Assembly (NCBI GenBank): GCA_963803425.1 | Contig: CAWDMA010000003.1 | Location: 613,029-677,028 of the forward strand | Direction: 5' to 3' | Origin: DASPWW01 sp963803425 | Lineage (GTDB): Bacteria > Actinomycetota > Thermoleophilia > Solirubrobacterales > 70-9 | Length of the DNA stretch: 64,000 nt | Shown here: positions 15,835-24,859 of the stretch, one piece after another | Layout of the letters: every line of letters begins with the position of its first letter | How positions within the stretch are numbered: the first letter of the stretch is position 1 | Position numbers and translations under genes: made by a program | Notes under the pieces: model-generated | Databases searched by the model: none | Seen by the model: the letters and a program-made list of their open reading frames with translations, nothing else | What the model was told of the DNA's origin: nothing

Positions 15835-16601
15835 CGCGTCGCGACCTCGCCCCACTGCGCTCGCAGCTCGCCGACGAGCAGCTCCCGGAGCTGCGCCAGG
15901 AACTCGGCGTAGGAGGCGCGGAGCGCCTCGCCGGGCCACTCGGCGGGGAGCAGCTCGGCCGGGAGCAGCGGGTCGGAGAGGAGGTGGCGGGCGATCGCGG
16001 CCGCGATCGTGATCCGCTCGGCGGGGTCCGGCGCCGCCTTGATCCCGTCGATCAGCGGCCTGGCGGCCGCCGCCCAACCCCGCAGGTCCCACAGCGATGC
16101 GGCCAGCTCGCCCGGATCGCGCTCCATCTCTCCAGTGGCGAGCGTGCACTGGCCGGTCACCGATCGCGAAATCTTCCGCCGCAGGTTGGCCGGCCGCACC
16201 CACACGCCCTCGCGGAGCTGCGCGAGCCGGAGCTCGCCCATCTCGCCGCGCAGCGCCGCCCGGTCGGCCGCGCTGCGGCCCTCAGCCGTGACGATCGCGA
16301 TCTCCCACCGCCCGCGCCACTGGCGGGTGCGGGGCGAGCGGCTCTCGTCCTGGCGGCGCTGGCGCTCCAGCAGCCGTGCGGTGAGCCGGTAGCGGCCGCT
16401 GTCCATGGTGAGCTCGCCGGCGGCGACGAGACGGGAGAGCGCGACCCGGACGGTCCCCTCCACGATCCCGAACATCTCGCCGAACCGGACCAGGGCGCTG
16501 ACCGGGAGCTCGGGCGGGTGGGCGCCGAGCAGCGTGCTGAGCACGACCGAGCGTGCCGTCAGCGGCCGCAGTCCCGCGATTGCATTACGGTCTTGTGACA
16601 T
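15831..16601 (-). CDS. PaaX-family transcriptional repressor
   Basis: 256 residues: a winged-helix DNA-binding domain (about 15-80; GIVEGTVRVALSRLVAAGEL) and a PaaX-like effector domain with the family motif GRWEIAIVTAEG. PaaX proteins sense CoA thioesters such as phenylacetyl-CoA and repress catabolic genes. It diverges from a 604-residue acyl-CoA dehydrogenase with 28 bases between start codons, and likely controls it and perhaps the beta-oxidation operon downstream. Confidence 0.92.
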   Translation of the reverse strand: MSQDRNAIAGLRPLTARSVVLSTLLGAHPPELPVSALVRFGEMFGIVEGTVRVALSRLVAAGELTMDSGRYRLTARLLERQRRQDESRSPRTRQWRGRWEIAIVTAEGRSAADRAALRGEMGELRLAQLREGVWVRPANLRRKISRSVTGQCTLATGEMERDPGELAASLWDLRGWAAAARPLIDGIKAAPDPAERITIAAAIARHLLSDPLLPAELLPAEWPGEALRASYAEFLAQLRELLVGELRAQWGEVATR

Positions 16602-16611
16602 ACGACGAACT

Positions 16612-16621
16612 AGTGTAATGT
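16612..16621. promoter_or_regulatory. Overlapping divergent promoters of paaX-like and acyl-CoA dehydrogenase genes
   Basis: TACACT on the minus strand (16617-16612) and TAATGT on the plus strand (16616-16621) share two bases, lying 10 and 8 bases from their start codons. A CATTAC/GTAATG inverted repeat (16583-16588 and 16615-16620) overlaps the same place and is a candidate operator. Confidence 0.5.
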
Positions 16622-16629
16622 GATCGGGG

Positions 16630-18444
16630 ATGGACTCCTACCTCGCCGAGCAGTTCGACGACCTGCCGTTCGGCTCGGCCGAGAAGGCGCGGCGCTACGC
16701 GACCGAGCGCTACGAGGGAGCGGTGGGGCTGAACTGGTACGCGTGCGACCCGGTGCTCCGCTCCCACCTGCGCCGCCACCTCGGCGACGAAGGCCTCGAG
16801 TGGGCGGCGCCGCACCTGGACCGGCTCGGAGCGCTGATCGGGGGGCCGATCGCGGCCCGGGCGGAGGACACGGACCGCAACCCGCCGCGCCTCGAGAAGC
16901 ACGACCGGTGGGGCCGCGACATCAGCCGGGTCGTGATGCCGGACGGCTTCGAGGCGTCCAAGCGCGACCTGATCGAGCGCGGGTTCGGCACCTCGGAGTT
17001 CGCCGAGCAGGCGACCCGCGCGGGCGTGCGACTCGATCTGCTCCGCGCCGCCTCCCAGTACATGCTCGACCAGGCCGAGATCGGGATGGCGTGCGCGCTC
17101 GCGACCGGCGCCGACATGGTTCTGCTGAGTGCGGAGCAGTTCGCCCCCGAGGACGTCAAGCACAGGGTCAGGGAGCTGCTCGGCGACGGCTCGTTTGGTG
17201 GTGAGACGGCGCAGATGTTCACCGAGCGCACCGGCGGCTCCGACCTGGCGGCGCTGGAGACGACCGCGACTCCCGCGGGCGACGCGTGGCGGCTGAACGG
17301 GCTGAAGTGGTTCGTCTCGAACGCGAATGGGTCCGCGTACGTCGTGCTCGCGAAGCCGGAGGGCGCCGCCGACGGCACCCGGGGCGTCGCCCCCTTCCTC
17401 GTCCTCCGCGAGCGCCGGGACGGGACCCGGAATGGGGTTCGGATCCGGCGGCTGAAGGACAAGCTCGGGACGAAGGCGGTTGCGTCGGCCGAGGTCGAGC
17501 TCGTCGACGCGGAGGCGTTCCTACTGGCGCCGACCGGCCCCGAGGACGCCGGCGAGGGCGCCGCGGGCGACGGCAAGGGGCTCGGCCGGATGATGGAGCT
17601 GACCAACCAGATGCGGCTGGGCACCGCGATGATGGGCCTCGGGTGCGCGCGCCGCGCCCTGGTCGAGGCGCTCTGCTACGCGCGAGCGCGCGAGGCGTTC
17701 GGCCGCTCGCTCGCCGACCAGCCGCTGATGCGCCGCAAGCTCGCCGAGATGATCGTCGAGGTGGAGGCCGCGACCGCGCTCTTGTTCGACGGCTTCGTCC
17801 ACCCCGAGCTGCGGCTCGCTCCGCCGCTGATCAAGCTGCGCGCCGCCCGGCTCGGGATCACCGCCGCCAGCGACGCGATCGAGGTGCACGGCGGCAACGG
17901 ATACATCGAGGACTGGCCGGTGGCGAGGATCCTCCGCGACGCGCAGGTGAACACGATCTGGGAGGGACCCGACAACATCCTGTGCCTCGACGTGCGCCGC
18001 GCGATCGAGCGCACCGACGCACACCTGCCGCTGCTGGACAGGATGCGCGCTGCCTGCGATGCGGCGGGCGCGGTCGACCCGGCAACGGTCGAGCTTGCCA
18101 GACGGCGGGTGGACGAGGCCGGGACCGCCGTGGAGCGGTGGTCCCGGCTCGACCCCGCCACCGCCGAGGCGCGCCTTTTCCCGCTCGCCCAGCTGCTCGT
18201 CGACGCCTACGCCGGCGCGGTGCTGGTCGAGCACGCGGCCTGGGAGGCGGACGAGCTCGGCGGTGAGCGGGGCGCGCTGGTCGCCAGGCTGTACGGGCGG
18301 GCCCACCTCGCCGACCGGGATCCGCTCGGCGGGGTCGAGCTGCCGGCCGAGGAGCTGGAGCGGTTCGAGCAGCTCTGGGACGGAGCGCTCGTCGACGACC
18401 GGCACGCCGCCGCGCTCGGCGCTCCCGCGGCCGCTACTTCTTAG
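16630..18444 (+). CDS. Acyl-CoA dehydrogenase family protein, long (AidB-like) form
   Basis: 604 residues, longer than the usual 380-400, with an extra N-terminal domain (1-150) as in AidB-type members. The FAD-binding core includes MFTERTGGSDLAALET and the C-terminal EVHGGNGYIEDWPVARILRD, and the catalytic-type glutamate is in TIWEGPDNI. Leaderless ATG eight bases from TAATGT. It probably oxidises an acyl-CoA under PaaX-type control; the substrate is unknown. Its end overlaps the convergent P-domain gene by 11 bases. Confidence 0.9.
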   Translation: MDSYLAEQFDDLPFGSAEKARRYATERYEGAVGLNWYACDPVLRSHLRRHLGDEGLEWAAPHLDRLGALIGGPIAARAEDTDRNPPRLEKHDRWGRDISRVVMPDGFEASKRDLIERGFGTSEFAEQATRAGVRLDLLRAASQYMLDQAEIGMACALATGADMVLLSAEQFAPEDVKHRVRELLGDGSFGGETAQMFTERTGGSDLAALETTATPAGDAWRLNGLKWFVSNANGSAYVVLAKPEGAADGTRGVAPFLVLRERRDGTRNGVRIRRLKDKLGTKAVASAEVELVDAEAFLLAPTGPEDAGEGAAGDGKGLGRMMELTNQMRLGTAMMGLGCARRALVEALCYARAREAFGRSLADQPLMRRKLAEMIVEVEAATALLFDGFVHPELRLAPPLIKLRAARLGITAASDAIEVHGGNGYIEDWPVARILRDAQVNTIWEGPDNILCLDVRRAIERTDAHLPLLDRMRAACDAAGAVDPATVELARRRVDEAGTAVERWSRLDPATAEARLFPLAQLLVDAYAGAVLVEHAAWEADELGGERGALVARLYGRAHLADRDPLGGVELPAEELERFEQLWDGALVDDRHAAALGAPAAATS

Positions 18445-18979
18445 CGGCGATCGTCAGCTGCCAGCACCCGAGAGTGCCGGCATCGCGCGGGTCGTCGTCG
18501 ACGATCATGAGCTGCCACTGCCCCTTCGCCTTCGTACCCTTCAGCGCCGCCAGGGGCTGCTGCGGCTTGAAGGCGCCGGCGAACGGCGCCGCACCGGCGG
18601 TGATCGCGGTGGCGGCGGAGTCGGCAAAGGTCGTGAAGGTGCCGGTGCAGTCGGCGGGGCCGCTTCCGTAGTCGTTCCCGGTGCCGCCGTTGTCCGCGGA
18701 CAGCTGCACGAACCGGGCCCGCGGCGAGACGAGGTAGATGTCGAGGTCGGAGTCGAACGGGTGGGTGATCCGAACCGCGGCCGTCACCTTCTTCACCTGC
18801 TTGCCCTTCGCCGAGATCGGGAACAGGCTCACGCCCGAGTCCGCGATCGGAGCCGCGATCGGACCGCTCGAGTAGGTCTTCGTCTTCGTCTTCGCACCGG
18901 CCGGCGCGGCGACGAGGGCGCAGGCCAGCACTGCGAGCGCGGTTGACGCGCTCGCCCGGGCGAGCTTCGCCCCGATCAC
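18434..18979 (-). CDS. Secreted P-domain (proprotein convertase type) protein
   Basis: 181 residues: a signal peptide (1-29, cleaved after PAGA), then a beta-sandwich matching the P-domain found behind subtilisin-type proteases (ITHPFDSDLDIYLVSPR; GQWQLMIVDDDPRDAGTLGCW). Two cysteines may pair. No protease domain is present, so it may be an adhesion or binding module. Its GTG overlaps the stop of the preceding secreted-protein gene. Confidence 0.85.
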   Translation of the reverse strand: MIGAKLARASASTALAVLACALVAAPAGAKTKTKTYSSGPIAAPIADSGVSLFPISAKGKQVKKVTAAVRITHPFDSDLDIYLVSPRARFVQLSADNGGTGNDYGSGPADCTGTFTTFADSAATAITAGAAPFAGAFKPQQPLAALKGTKAKGQWQLMIVDDDPRDAGTLGCWQLTIAAKK

Positions 18980-19593
18980 TTGATGATCGCCTGGATCAGG
19001 AGCTCGCAGCGGTCGGAGGCCGCAGACGCGACGAATCCGCCTCCCAGCCCCAGCGGGGGCTGGAACAGCGCCTGGTTCACCGTCGTCGGGGTGCACTCGA
19101 GCGCGCTCGTCTTCCGCGCCTTGATCGCCAGGTACTCGCCCGGCTCCACGCGCAGCCCGGGCTTCAGCTGGAAGTGCTCGATCGGCTTCGCGGTGAAGCC
19201 GGTGCCCGCGTAGGAGATCCGCGGACCCTTCCGCGCCAGCTTCGCCTGCGCGGTCCCGGTGCCGAGGTCGACGTTCCGCATCTTCGCCAGGAACAGCCGG
19301 AAGTTGCCCGGCGCGCCGGCGATTAGCCGGATCCGCTTGATCCTGCCGGCGGAGGGTGAGGTGATCTGGCCCTGCACGGCGCCGGTCGCCGTGTAGTTGA
19401 CGGCGGCCCGGGTGCAGCCGCCGGAAGCGGGCAGGCACTTGTGCGGTGGGGTGGAGCCGTTCGGGTCGACGACGGCGGTCAGCTTCGCGCCGAACTTCGC
19501 GCCCATCGCCGGCGCGGCGGTGATCGCCAGCGCCACGGCGGCCCCTGCCACCAGGATCGCCACCTTCCTGCATCGTCCCGTCCTCGATCGCAT
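18976..19593 (-). CDS. Secreted protein of unknown function
   Basis: 205 residues with a clear signal peptide (1-31, AMGA), then a beta-rich domain with four cysteines (CLPASGGC; LECTPT; DRCELL). No family recognised. It lies three bases after the 3-hydroxyacyl-CoA dehydrogenase gene and is coupled to the P-domain gene, so two exported proteins end a catabolic operon. Confidence 0.75.
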   Translation of the reverse strand: MRSRTGRCRKVAILVAGAAVALAITAAPAMGAKFGAKLTAVVDPNGSTPPHKCLPASGGCTRAAVNYTATGAVQGQITSPSAGRIKRIRLIAGAPGNFRLFLAKMRNVDLGTGTAQAKLARKGPRISYAGTGFTAKPIEHFQLKPGLRVEPGEYLAIKARKTSALECTPTTVNQALFQPPLGLGGGFVASAASDRCELLIQAIIK

Positions 19594-19595
19594 CG

Positions 19596-21059
19596 TCAGC
19601 TCCCCTCTCGCGTTGCCTCGCCTGACGGCCCGGAGGATAGACGGACCTCACCGAGCGCGACGGCGCGGCGGAGCAGGGGGGAGGCGCGGTAGGCCTCCTC
19701 GTGGCGGTCCGCCCACAGCCCGTCGAGGACCTCGAGCACGTGGTCCAGTCCGATCGACTCGCCCCACGCGATCGGTCCCTGCGGAAAGTTGTACCCGAGC
19801 CGCATCGCGGTGTCGAGATCCTCAGCGGAGCCGACCCGCGCCTCGAGCGCGAAAGCGGCCTCGTTGACGAGCTGGCACGCCATCCGGCCGAGCACGAGCC
19901 CGGGAGTGTCGCCGACCCACTCGATGTGCTTTCCGAGCCGCTCGAAGTGGCGCTCCGCCGCCTCGGCGGCCGCGTCGGACGTCCGACGGGTGCGGGTGAG
20001 CTCGACGAGTGGTGCAGAGGCGATCGGAGGGAGCGCGTAGTAGCCGACGGTCGCCTCGTCCGGATCGAAGCTGGCGAGGCTGGCGCCGGCGACCGGCACC
20101 GCGCGGAACCGAGTGCCGTCGACAGTCGCGCCGTCGCCGGGCGGCGGGTCGTCCGTGACCGCCTCCGGCGGCTCGGGGTCCTCGGGGCGGTGGGGCCCCT
20201 CGCCGTATACGTAGTACCCGCGGCCGATCTTGCGGCCGTGGAGCCCGCCGGCGACCATCCGCGCCTGGATCGGGTGCGGGCGCCACCGAGGCTCGTAGAA
20301 GCTCTGGCCGTAGAACGATTTCGCGACCTCGAACCCGACATCGACCCCGACCAGGTCCATCAGCTCGAACGGGCCCATCCGGAACCCGGCCCCGATCCGG
20401 ATGATCCGGTCGATTCGCTCGACCCCCGCGACGCCCTCGCCCGCGAGCCGCAGCCCCTCCAAGAAGAAGGGTCTCGAACACCGGTTGCCGAGGAACCCGA
20501 TCCCGTCGGCGGCCCGGACCGGCTCGCGCGCCATCCGCCGTCCCACCTCGGTGGCGAGCTCGAGCGCCTCGGCGCTGCTCTGCTCGCCCGCGACGATCTC
20601 GACCAGCTTCATCAGCGGCGGTGGGTTGAAGAAGTGCATCCCGACGACGCGCTCGGGGTGGGGGACCTCCGCGGCGATCGCCGTCACCTGCAGCGACGAG
20701 GTGTTCGTCGCCAGCACCGCCCGCTCGTCGCACACCGCGGCGAGCCGGTCGAACAGCTCGTGCTTCAGGGTGAGGTCCTCGGGCGCCGCCTCGATCACCA
20801 GCTCGCACCGCTTCAGGTCCTCGAGCAGGCGGCTGGGACGGAGCCTGGTCGCCGCGAGCTCCGCGTCTGACTCGCTCCACCTCCCGCGCTCGGCGCCCTT
20901 CGCGAGCGCACCGCGGAGCCGCTCGACTCCCGCGTCGAGAGCCTGGGGGATCGGGTCGTGGAGGTGGGTCTCGAGACCGCCGAGACACGCGATCTGGGCG
21001 ATCCCGGCGCCCATCGTCCCCGCCCCGATCACGCCGATCCGCTCTACCTCCGGGCTCAC
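19596..21059 (-). CDS. 3-hydroxyacyl-CoA dehydrogenase, two C-terminal domains
   Basis: 487 residues. Rossmann domain with GAGTMGAG (12-19), catalytic H142 in MHFFNPPPLMKLVE and E154, then two successive dehydrogenase C-terminal domains (about 190-290 and 385-480), the PaaH-type layout. It oxidises 3-hydroxyacyl-CoA with NAD, the third step of beta-oxidation. The GTG overlaps the cupin stop (GTGA). Confidence 0.94.
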   Translation of the reverse strand: MSPEVERIGVIGAGTMGAGIAQIACLGGLETHLHDPIPQALDAGVERLRGALAKGAERGRWSESDAELAATRLRPSRLLEDLKRCELVIEAAPEDLTLKHELFDRLAAVCDERAVLATNTSSLQVTAIAAEVPHPERVVGMHFFNPPPLMKLVEIVAGEQSSAEALELATEVGRRMAREPVRAADGIGFLGNRCSRPFFLEGLRLAGEGVAGVERIDRIIRIGAGFRMGPFELMDLVGVDVGFEVAKSFYGQSFYEPRWRPHPIQARMVAGGLHGRKIGRGYYVYGEGPHRPEDPEPPEAVTDDPPPGDGATVDGTRFRAVPVAGASLASFDPDEATVGYYALPPIASAPLVELTRTRRTSDAAAEAAERHFERLGKHIEWVGDTPGLVLGRMACQLVNEAAFALEARVGSAEDLDTAMRLGYNFPQGPIAWGESIGLDHVLEVLDGLWADRHEEAYRASPLLRRAVALGEVRLSSGPSGEATREGS

Positions 21060-21562
21060 TGGTCGTCCTCCGACGGCGGCGACTCGCCGTCCCAGTAGTC
21101 GACCTCGTCGCCGAGCCGGAACGTCCCGAACAGGTAGTCCCCGTCGGCCGGCCGGCCGCCGGGGGCGCGGTCGCCGGCCAGGAACTTCCCCGAGTCCGGG
21201 TAGAACCCGATCTCCGGGGCGTTCATCTCGCTGATCATCAGCACCCGGACGGCTTCGTCGGTGCGGTTGTGGAGCTGGTGGGAGCCGCGCTCGCCGGTCG
21301 GGCAGGAGACCAGCTCGCCCTCGTCGAGCTGGCGCCAGCCGTCCGGCGTGCGCAGATGCGGCCGGCCGCGGAGCGCGATGATCATCTCCTCGTTGGCGAG
21401 CTGGAAGTGGTACGGGAACGCGGACTCGCCCGGCGGGATCTCGTAAAGGCTGGCGCCGAGGCGGTCCGCTCCGGCCTGCCGCCCCACCCGGGCGCGCCGG
21501 TAGCTGAACCCGGGCTGCTCGGTGGGCGGGTCGAACTCCGGCTCGAACACATTCGCGCTCAT
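21056..21562 (-). CDS. Cupin-domain protein, copy 1
   Basis: 168 residues forming one double-stranded beta-helix; metal-site-like residues in PYHFQLANEEMIIALRG and GSHQLHN. The N-terminal ANVFEPEFD matches the next gene, so the two are tandem paralogues. Such cupins often bind sugars or small aromatic compounds. Coupled by overlapping start and stop codons on both sides. Confidence 0.85.
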   Translation of the reverse strand: MSANVFEPEFDPPTEQPGFSYRRARVGRQAGADRLGASLYEIPPGESAFPYHFQLANEEMIIALRGRPHLRTPDGWRQLDEGELVSCPTGERGSHQLHNRTDEAVRVLMISEMNAPEIGFYPDSGKFLAGDRAPGGRPADGDYLFGTFRLGDEVDYWDGESPPSEDDQ

Positions 21563-22056
21563 CGCTTCGGCGGCGGAGGCTCCTCCCCCTCCCAGAAGCG
21601 GACGGCGTCCCGCTCGTGGAACACGAGGTGCATGCCGTCGCCGCCCGACCCGGGGGCGCGGCCGAACACGCTCAGCTTTCCGGACTCCGGTCGGACGACC
21701 ACATCGGGCACCCGCATCTCGCTCACGATCAGCACCCGGACGGTCTGATCAGTTCGGTTGACGATCTGGAACGCGCCGCGCTCATCCGCGGGACGGGTGA
21801 CGAGGGCGCCCTCGTCGAGCTCGCGCTCGTCGTTCTCAGTCCTGATGCTGGGTCGCCCGCTCAGCACGACGAGCATCTCCTCGTTCGCGAGGTGGTAGTG
21901 GATCGGCCACGGCGCCTCTCCGGGCGGCAGCTCGTACAGGGTCGCGCCGAGACGCTCCGCGCCTGCCGCCCGCCCCAGCGTCGCGGAGCGGTAGCGATAC
22001 ACGGGCCCCTCGCGCTCGGTGTCGAACTCCGGGTCGAAGACGTTCGCGCGGCCCAC
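21559..22056 (-). CDS. Cupin-domain protein, copy 2
   Basis: 165 residues, about half identical by eye to the adjacent cupin: ANVFDPEFD, LGATLYELPPGEAPWPIHYH and RTDQTVRVLIVSEM. It keeps the HYH..E pattern that may hold a metal. The duplication preceded strong divergence. The start lies six bases after the enoyl-CoA hydratase stop. Confidence 0.85.
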   Translation of the reverse strand: MGRANVFDPEFDTEREGPVYRYRSATLGRAAGAERLGATLYELPPGEAPWPIHYHLANEEMLVVLSGRPSIRTENDERELDEGALVTRPADERGAFQIVNRTDQTVRVLIVSEMRVPDVVVRPESGKLSVFGRAPGSGGDGMHLVFHERDAVRFWEGEEPPPPKR

Positions 22057-22061
22057 GTTCG

Positions 22062-22832
22062 CTACCGGCCCTTGAACTCAGGTCGGCGCTTCTCCAGGAA
22101 CGCCTGCAGGCCCTCGACGCGGTCCTCGGTAGCCATTGCGAGCTCGTACAGGCGTCGCTCGGTCTCCATCCCGGCTGACAGCGGCGTCTCCCAAGCCGCC
22201 TGCACCGCCTGCTTCGCGAGCCGTACCGCGATCGGCGGGCGGCGCGCGATCGTCTCCGCCAGCTCGGTCGCCCGGTCGAGCCACTCGCGCTTGCCGCACA
22301 CTTCGTTCACCAGACCGAACCCGAGCGCTTCGCCCGCGTCGATCCGCCGCCCGGTCAGGATCAGCTCCATCGCGCGCTGCTTTCCCGCGATCCGGGCGAC
22401 ACGCTGCGTGCCGCCGCCCCCCGGGATGATCCCCAGGGTCACCTCGGGGAGGCCGAACACCGCCGTCTCCGAGGCGACCACCATGTCGCAGCACAGCGCC
22501 AGCTCGCAGCCCCCGCCGAGCGCCCACCCCGAGACGGCCGCGATCAGCGGTGTCCGGCAGCTGGCGATCCGTCCCCAGAACGCCGCGGAGGGGTGAACGA
22601 GCGCCTCGGCGAACGTGCGGTCCCGAAGCGCCGAGATGTCCGCCCCGGAGGCGAACACCTCGTCCGTTCCCGCGATCACCACGCAGCGGGCGTCGGGGTC
22701 CTCGTCGAAGCCCTCGAGCGCGCCCGCGAGCTCGTCCATCACCTCCGGCGACAGCGCGTTGCGCGTCTCGGGCCGGTCCAGCCGGCAGGTAGCGACGTTG
22801 CCGTCGAGCGAGCTCTCGACCACCGTGCCCAA
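22062..22832 (-). CDS. Enoyl-CoA hydratase/isomerase family protein
   Basis: 256-residue crotonase-fold enzyme. Oxyanion-hole segments SGADISALR and GWALGGGCEL, with the two catalytic glutamates E110 and E130 (GLPEVTLGIIPGGGGTQR), fit a true hydratase. It performs the second beta-oxidation step. It begins six bases after the acyl-CoA dehydrogenase stop in the same operon. Confidence 0.94.
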   Translation of the reverse strand: MGTVVESSLDGNVATCRLDRPETRNALSPEVMDELAGALEGFDEDPDARCVVIAGTDEVFASGADISALRDRTFAEALVHPSAAFWGRIASCRTPLIAAVSGWALGGGCELALCCDMVVASETAVFGLPEVTLGIIPGGGGTQRVARIAGKQRAMELILTGRRIDAGEALGFGLVNEVCGKREWLDRATELAETIARRPPIAVRLAKQAVQAAWETPLSAGMETERRLYELAMATEDRVEGLQAFLEKRRPEFKGR

Positions 22833-22838
22833 CGGGCC

Positions 22839-24017
22839 TCAGTCGCGACCGGCCTCGAGCGGCGTCATCGCGTTGATCCCGGTCGCGTCGCGGCCGATGA
22901 TCAGCTTCTGGATCTGCGAGGTCCCCTCGTACAGCGTCGTCACACGGGCGTCGCGCAGGTAGCGCTCCACCGGGTGGTCGTCGACGTACCCGGACCCGCC
23001 GTGCACCTGGATCGCAGCGTTGGCGCACTCGACGGCGGACTCGGTCGCGTACAGCTTCGCGATCGAGGTCTCGACCGTGTTCGGTTTGCCCTCGTCCTTC
23101 AGGATCCCGGCCCGGCGGACCAGCATCCGCGCCGCGTCGCGCTTCACGATCATCTCCGCGATCAGCTCCTGGACGAGCTGGAAGCGCGCGATCGGGACGC
23201 CGAACTGGTGGCGCTCGGTCGAGTAGGAGACCGAGGCATCCACGCACCCGTCGCAGATCCCGACGCATCCGGAGGCGACGCTGTACCGGCCGCTGTCCAG
23301 CGCGCTCATCGCGACCTTGAACCCGTCACCGATCTCGCCCATCATCGCCTCGCCCGGGACCTCGACGCCGTCCAGCGAGATCTCCGCGGTGTCCGAGGCG
23401 CGCAGCCCCAGCTTTCCGTGCACCTCCTGGGTCGTGAAACCGTCCGAGTCGGTAGGGACCAGGAAGCAGGCGAGCCCTCGGTAGCCCTTTTCGGGGTCGG
23501 TCTGCGCGAAGATCAGCGCCACCTCGGCGACGTTCCCGAGCGAGATCCACATCTTCTGACCGGAGATCGTCCAGCCGCCGTTCCCGTTTCGGGTCGCGCG
23601 GGTGCGAAGCGACGCCGCGTCCGAGCCCGTGTCGGGCTCGGTCAGGCCGAAACAGCCCAGTGTCTCGCCCGAGCACATGCGCGGCAGCCACTGTCGCTTC
23701 TGCTCCTCGGTGCCCCACCGCTCGATCGAGCCGCACACGAGCGAGGTCTGCACGGACACGACCGTTCGCATCGCCGAGTCGCCGCGGCCGATCTGCTCAA
23801 CGATCAGTCCGTAGGTGACGTAGTCGAGCCCGCGACCGCCGTACTCCTCCGCCACCGGCGCGCCCAGGTAGCCCATCTCGCCGAGCTTGCGCGCCAGCTC
23901 CGCGTCGAAGCGCGCCGCCCGGTCGCTGTCGCGAGCGCGCGGGACGATCTCGCGGTCGGTGAACTCACGCGCGGTCTCCTCGATCAGGCGCTGCTCGTCG
24001 GTCAGGTTCAGATCCAT
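22839..24017 (-). CDS. Acyl-CoA dehydrogenase
   Basis: 392 residues, standard length. FAD motifs GCFGLTEPDTGSDAASLRT and KMWISLGNVAEV; catalytic glutamate E364 in YEGTSQIQ. Short- or medium-chain acyl-CoA dehydrogenase of the glutaryl/butyryl type; the chain length is not readable. ATG 24017 is supported by a TAGGCT box seven bases upstream, so the gene can be transcribed on its own as well as from upstream. Confidence 0.95.
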   Translation of the reverse strand: MDLNLTDEQRLIEETAREFTDREIVPRARDSDRAARFDAELARKLGEMGYLGAPVAEEYGGRGLDYVTYGLIVEQIGRGDSAMRTVVSVQTSLVCGSIERWGTEEQKRQWLPRMCSGETLGCFGLTEPDTGSDAASLRTRATRNGNGGWTISGQKMWISLGNVAEVALIFAQTDPEKGYRGLACFLVPTDSDGFTTQEVHGKLGLRASDTAEISLDGVEVPGEAMMGEIGDGFKVAMSALDSGRYSVASGCVGICDGCVDASVSYSTERHQFGVPIARFQLVQELIAEMIVKRDAARMLVRRAGILKDEGKPNTVETSIAKLYATESAVECANAAIQVHGGSGYVDDHPVERYLRDARVTTLYEGTSQIQKLIIGRDATGINAMTPLEAGRD

Positions 24018-24024
24018 CGGCGGG

Positions 24025-24030
24025 AGCCTA
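24025..24030 (-). promoter_or_regulatory. -10 box for acyl-CoA dehydrogenase
   Basis: TAGGCT on the minus strand, seven bases from the ATG at 24017. An internal promoter overlapping the end of the aminotransferase gene. Confidence 0.45.
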
Positions 24031-24828
24031 GCCCTGTGCAGCCGTGAGCTCGGTCTCGATCGCCTCGGCGAACGCGGCGATCGCCTCCTCGGTGCGCGGT
24101 CCCGGCGCCTCGGGAAGCGGCCGGCCGTCGATCGCCGAGACCGGCTGGATCTCGCGCGTGGTGGAGGCCAGGAACGCCTCCGCCGCACCGCGCAGGTCGT
24201 CCGCGGTCCACTCGCCCTCCTCCACGTGCAGCGCGGTCGCGATCCGCGCGCGCGTGATCGACTCGAGGATCCCGGCGTCGATCGACGGGGTTCGCAGGCC
24301 GCCCTCGGGGGACACCCAGAACACCGACGAGGTGGGCGCCTCCAGCACGATACCGTCGGGGCGGACCAGCACTGCCTCGTCGGCGCCGCGGGCCTGCGCC
24401 AGCCTGGTCGCCTGCATGTTGGCGGCGTATGAGATCGACTTCACCCCGGTCAGGAGCACGGTGGGCGCGTAGGTGACGGCGCTGAGCGAGACGGAGTCGC
24501 CGTGCGTCGGCAGCTCCTCGGTCGCCGCCAGCCGCCGCCCGCCCCGCGTGACGATGATCCGGAGGGCGGCGTCGCCCTCGCCGAAGTGCTCCAGCAGTCC
24601 CGCGATCTCCCTCCGAAGCGCGCCGGCGTCGTAGGGGAGGTGGAGCGCCGCGGCGGACCGTCCCAGCCGCTCCAGGTGCTCGCCCAGCGCAAAAGGACGG
24701 CCCGCGTACAGGCGGACGACCTCGAACACCCCGTCGCCGCGATACAGGCCGTCGTCGGCGCTCGGGATCGTTGCCTCGGGGGTGGGGGAGATCGCCCCGT
24801 CGACGCTGGTGAGCTGCTTGATCGGCAT
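24028..24828 (-). CDS. Class IV PLP aminotransferase/lyase
   Basis: 266 residues of the branched-chain aminotransferase, D-amino-acid transaminase and aminodeoxychorismate lyase fold. PLP lysine K130 in TGVKSISYAANMQA; E163 and the phosphate loop APTSSVF are present. Which of the three activities it has cannot be settled. TAGCCT lies nine bases from the ATG. The genes on both sides are CoA-catabolic. Confidence 0.88.
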   Translation of the reverse strand: MPIKQLTSVDGAISPTPEATIPSADDGLYRGDGVFEVVRLYAGRPFALGEHLERLGRSAAALHLPYDAGALRREIAGLLEHFGEGDAALRIIVTRGGRRLAATEELPTHGDSVSLSAVTYAPTVLLTGVKSISYAANMQATRLAQARGADEAVLVRPDGIVLEAPTSSVFWVSPEGGLRTPSIDAGILESITRARIATALHVEEGEWTADDLRGAAEAFLASTTREIQPVSAIDGRPLPEAPGPRTEEAIAAFAEAIETELTAAQG

Positions 24829-24859
24829 CGGCGGGCGAGGCTACCCGAAGCGGCCGGCG

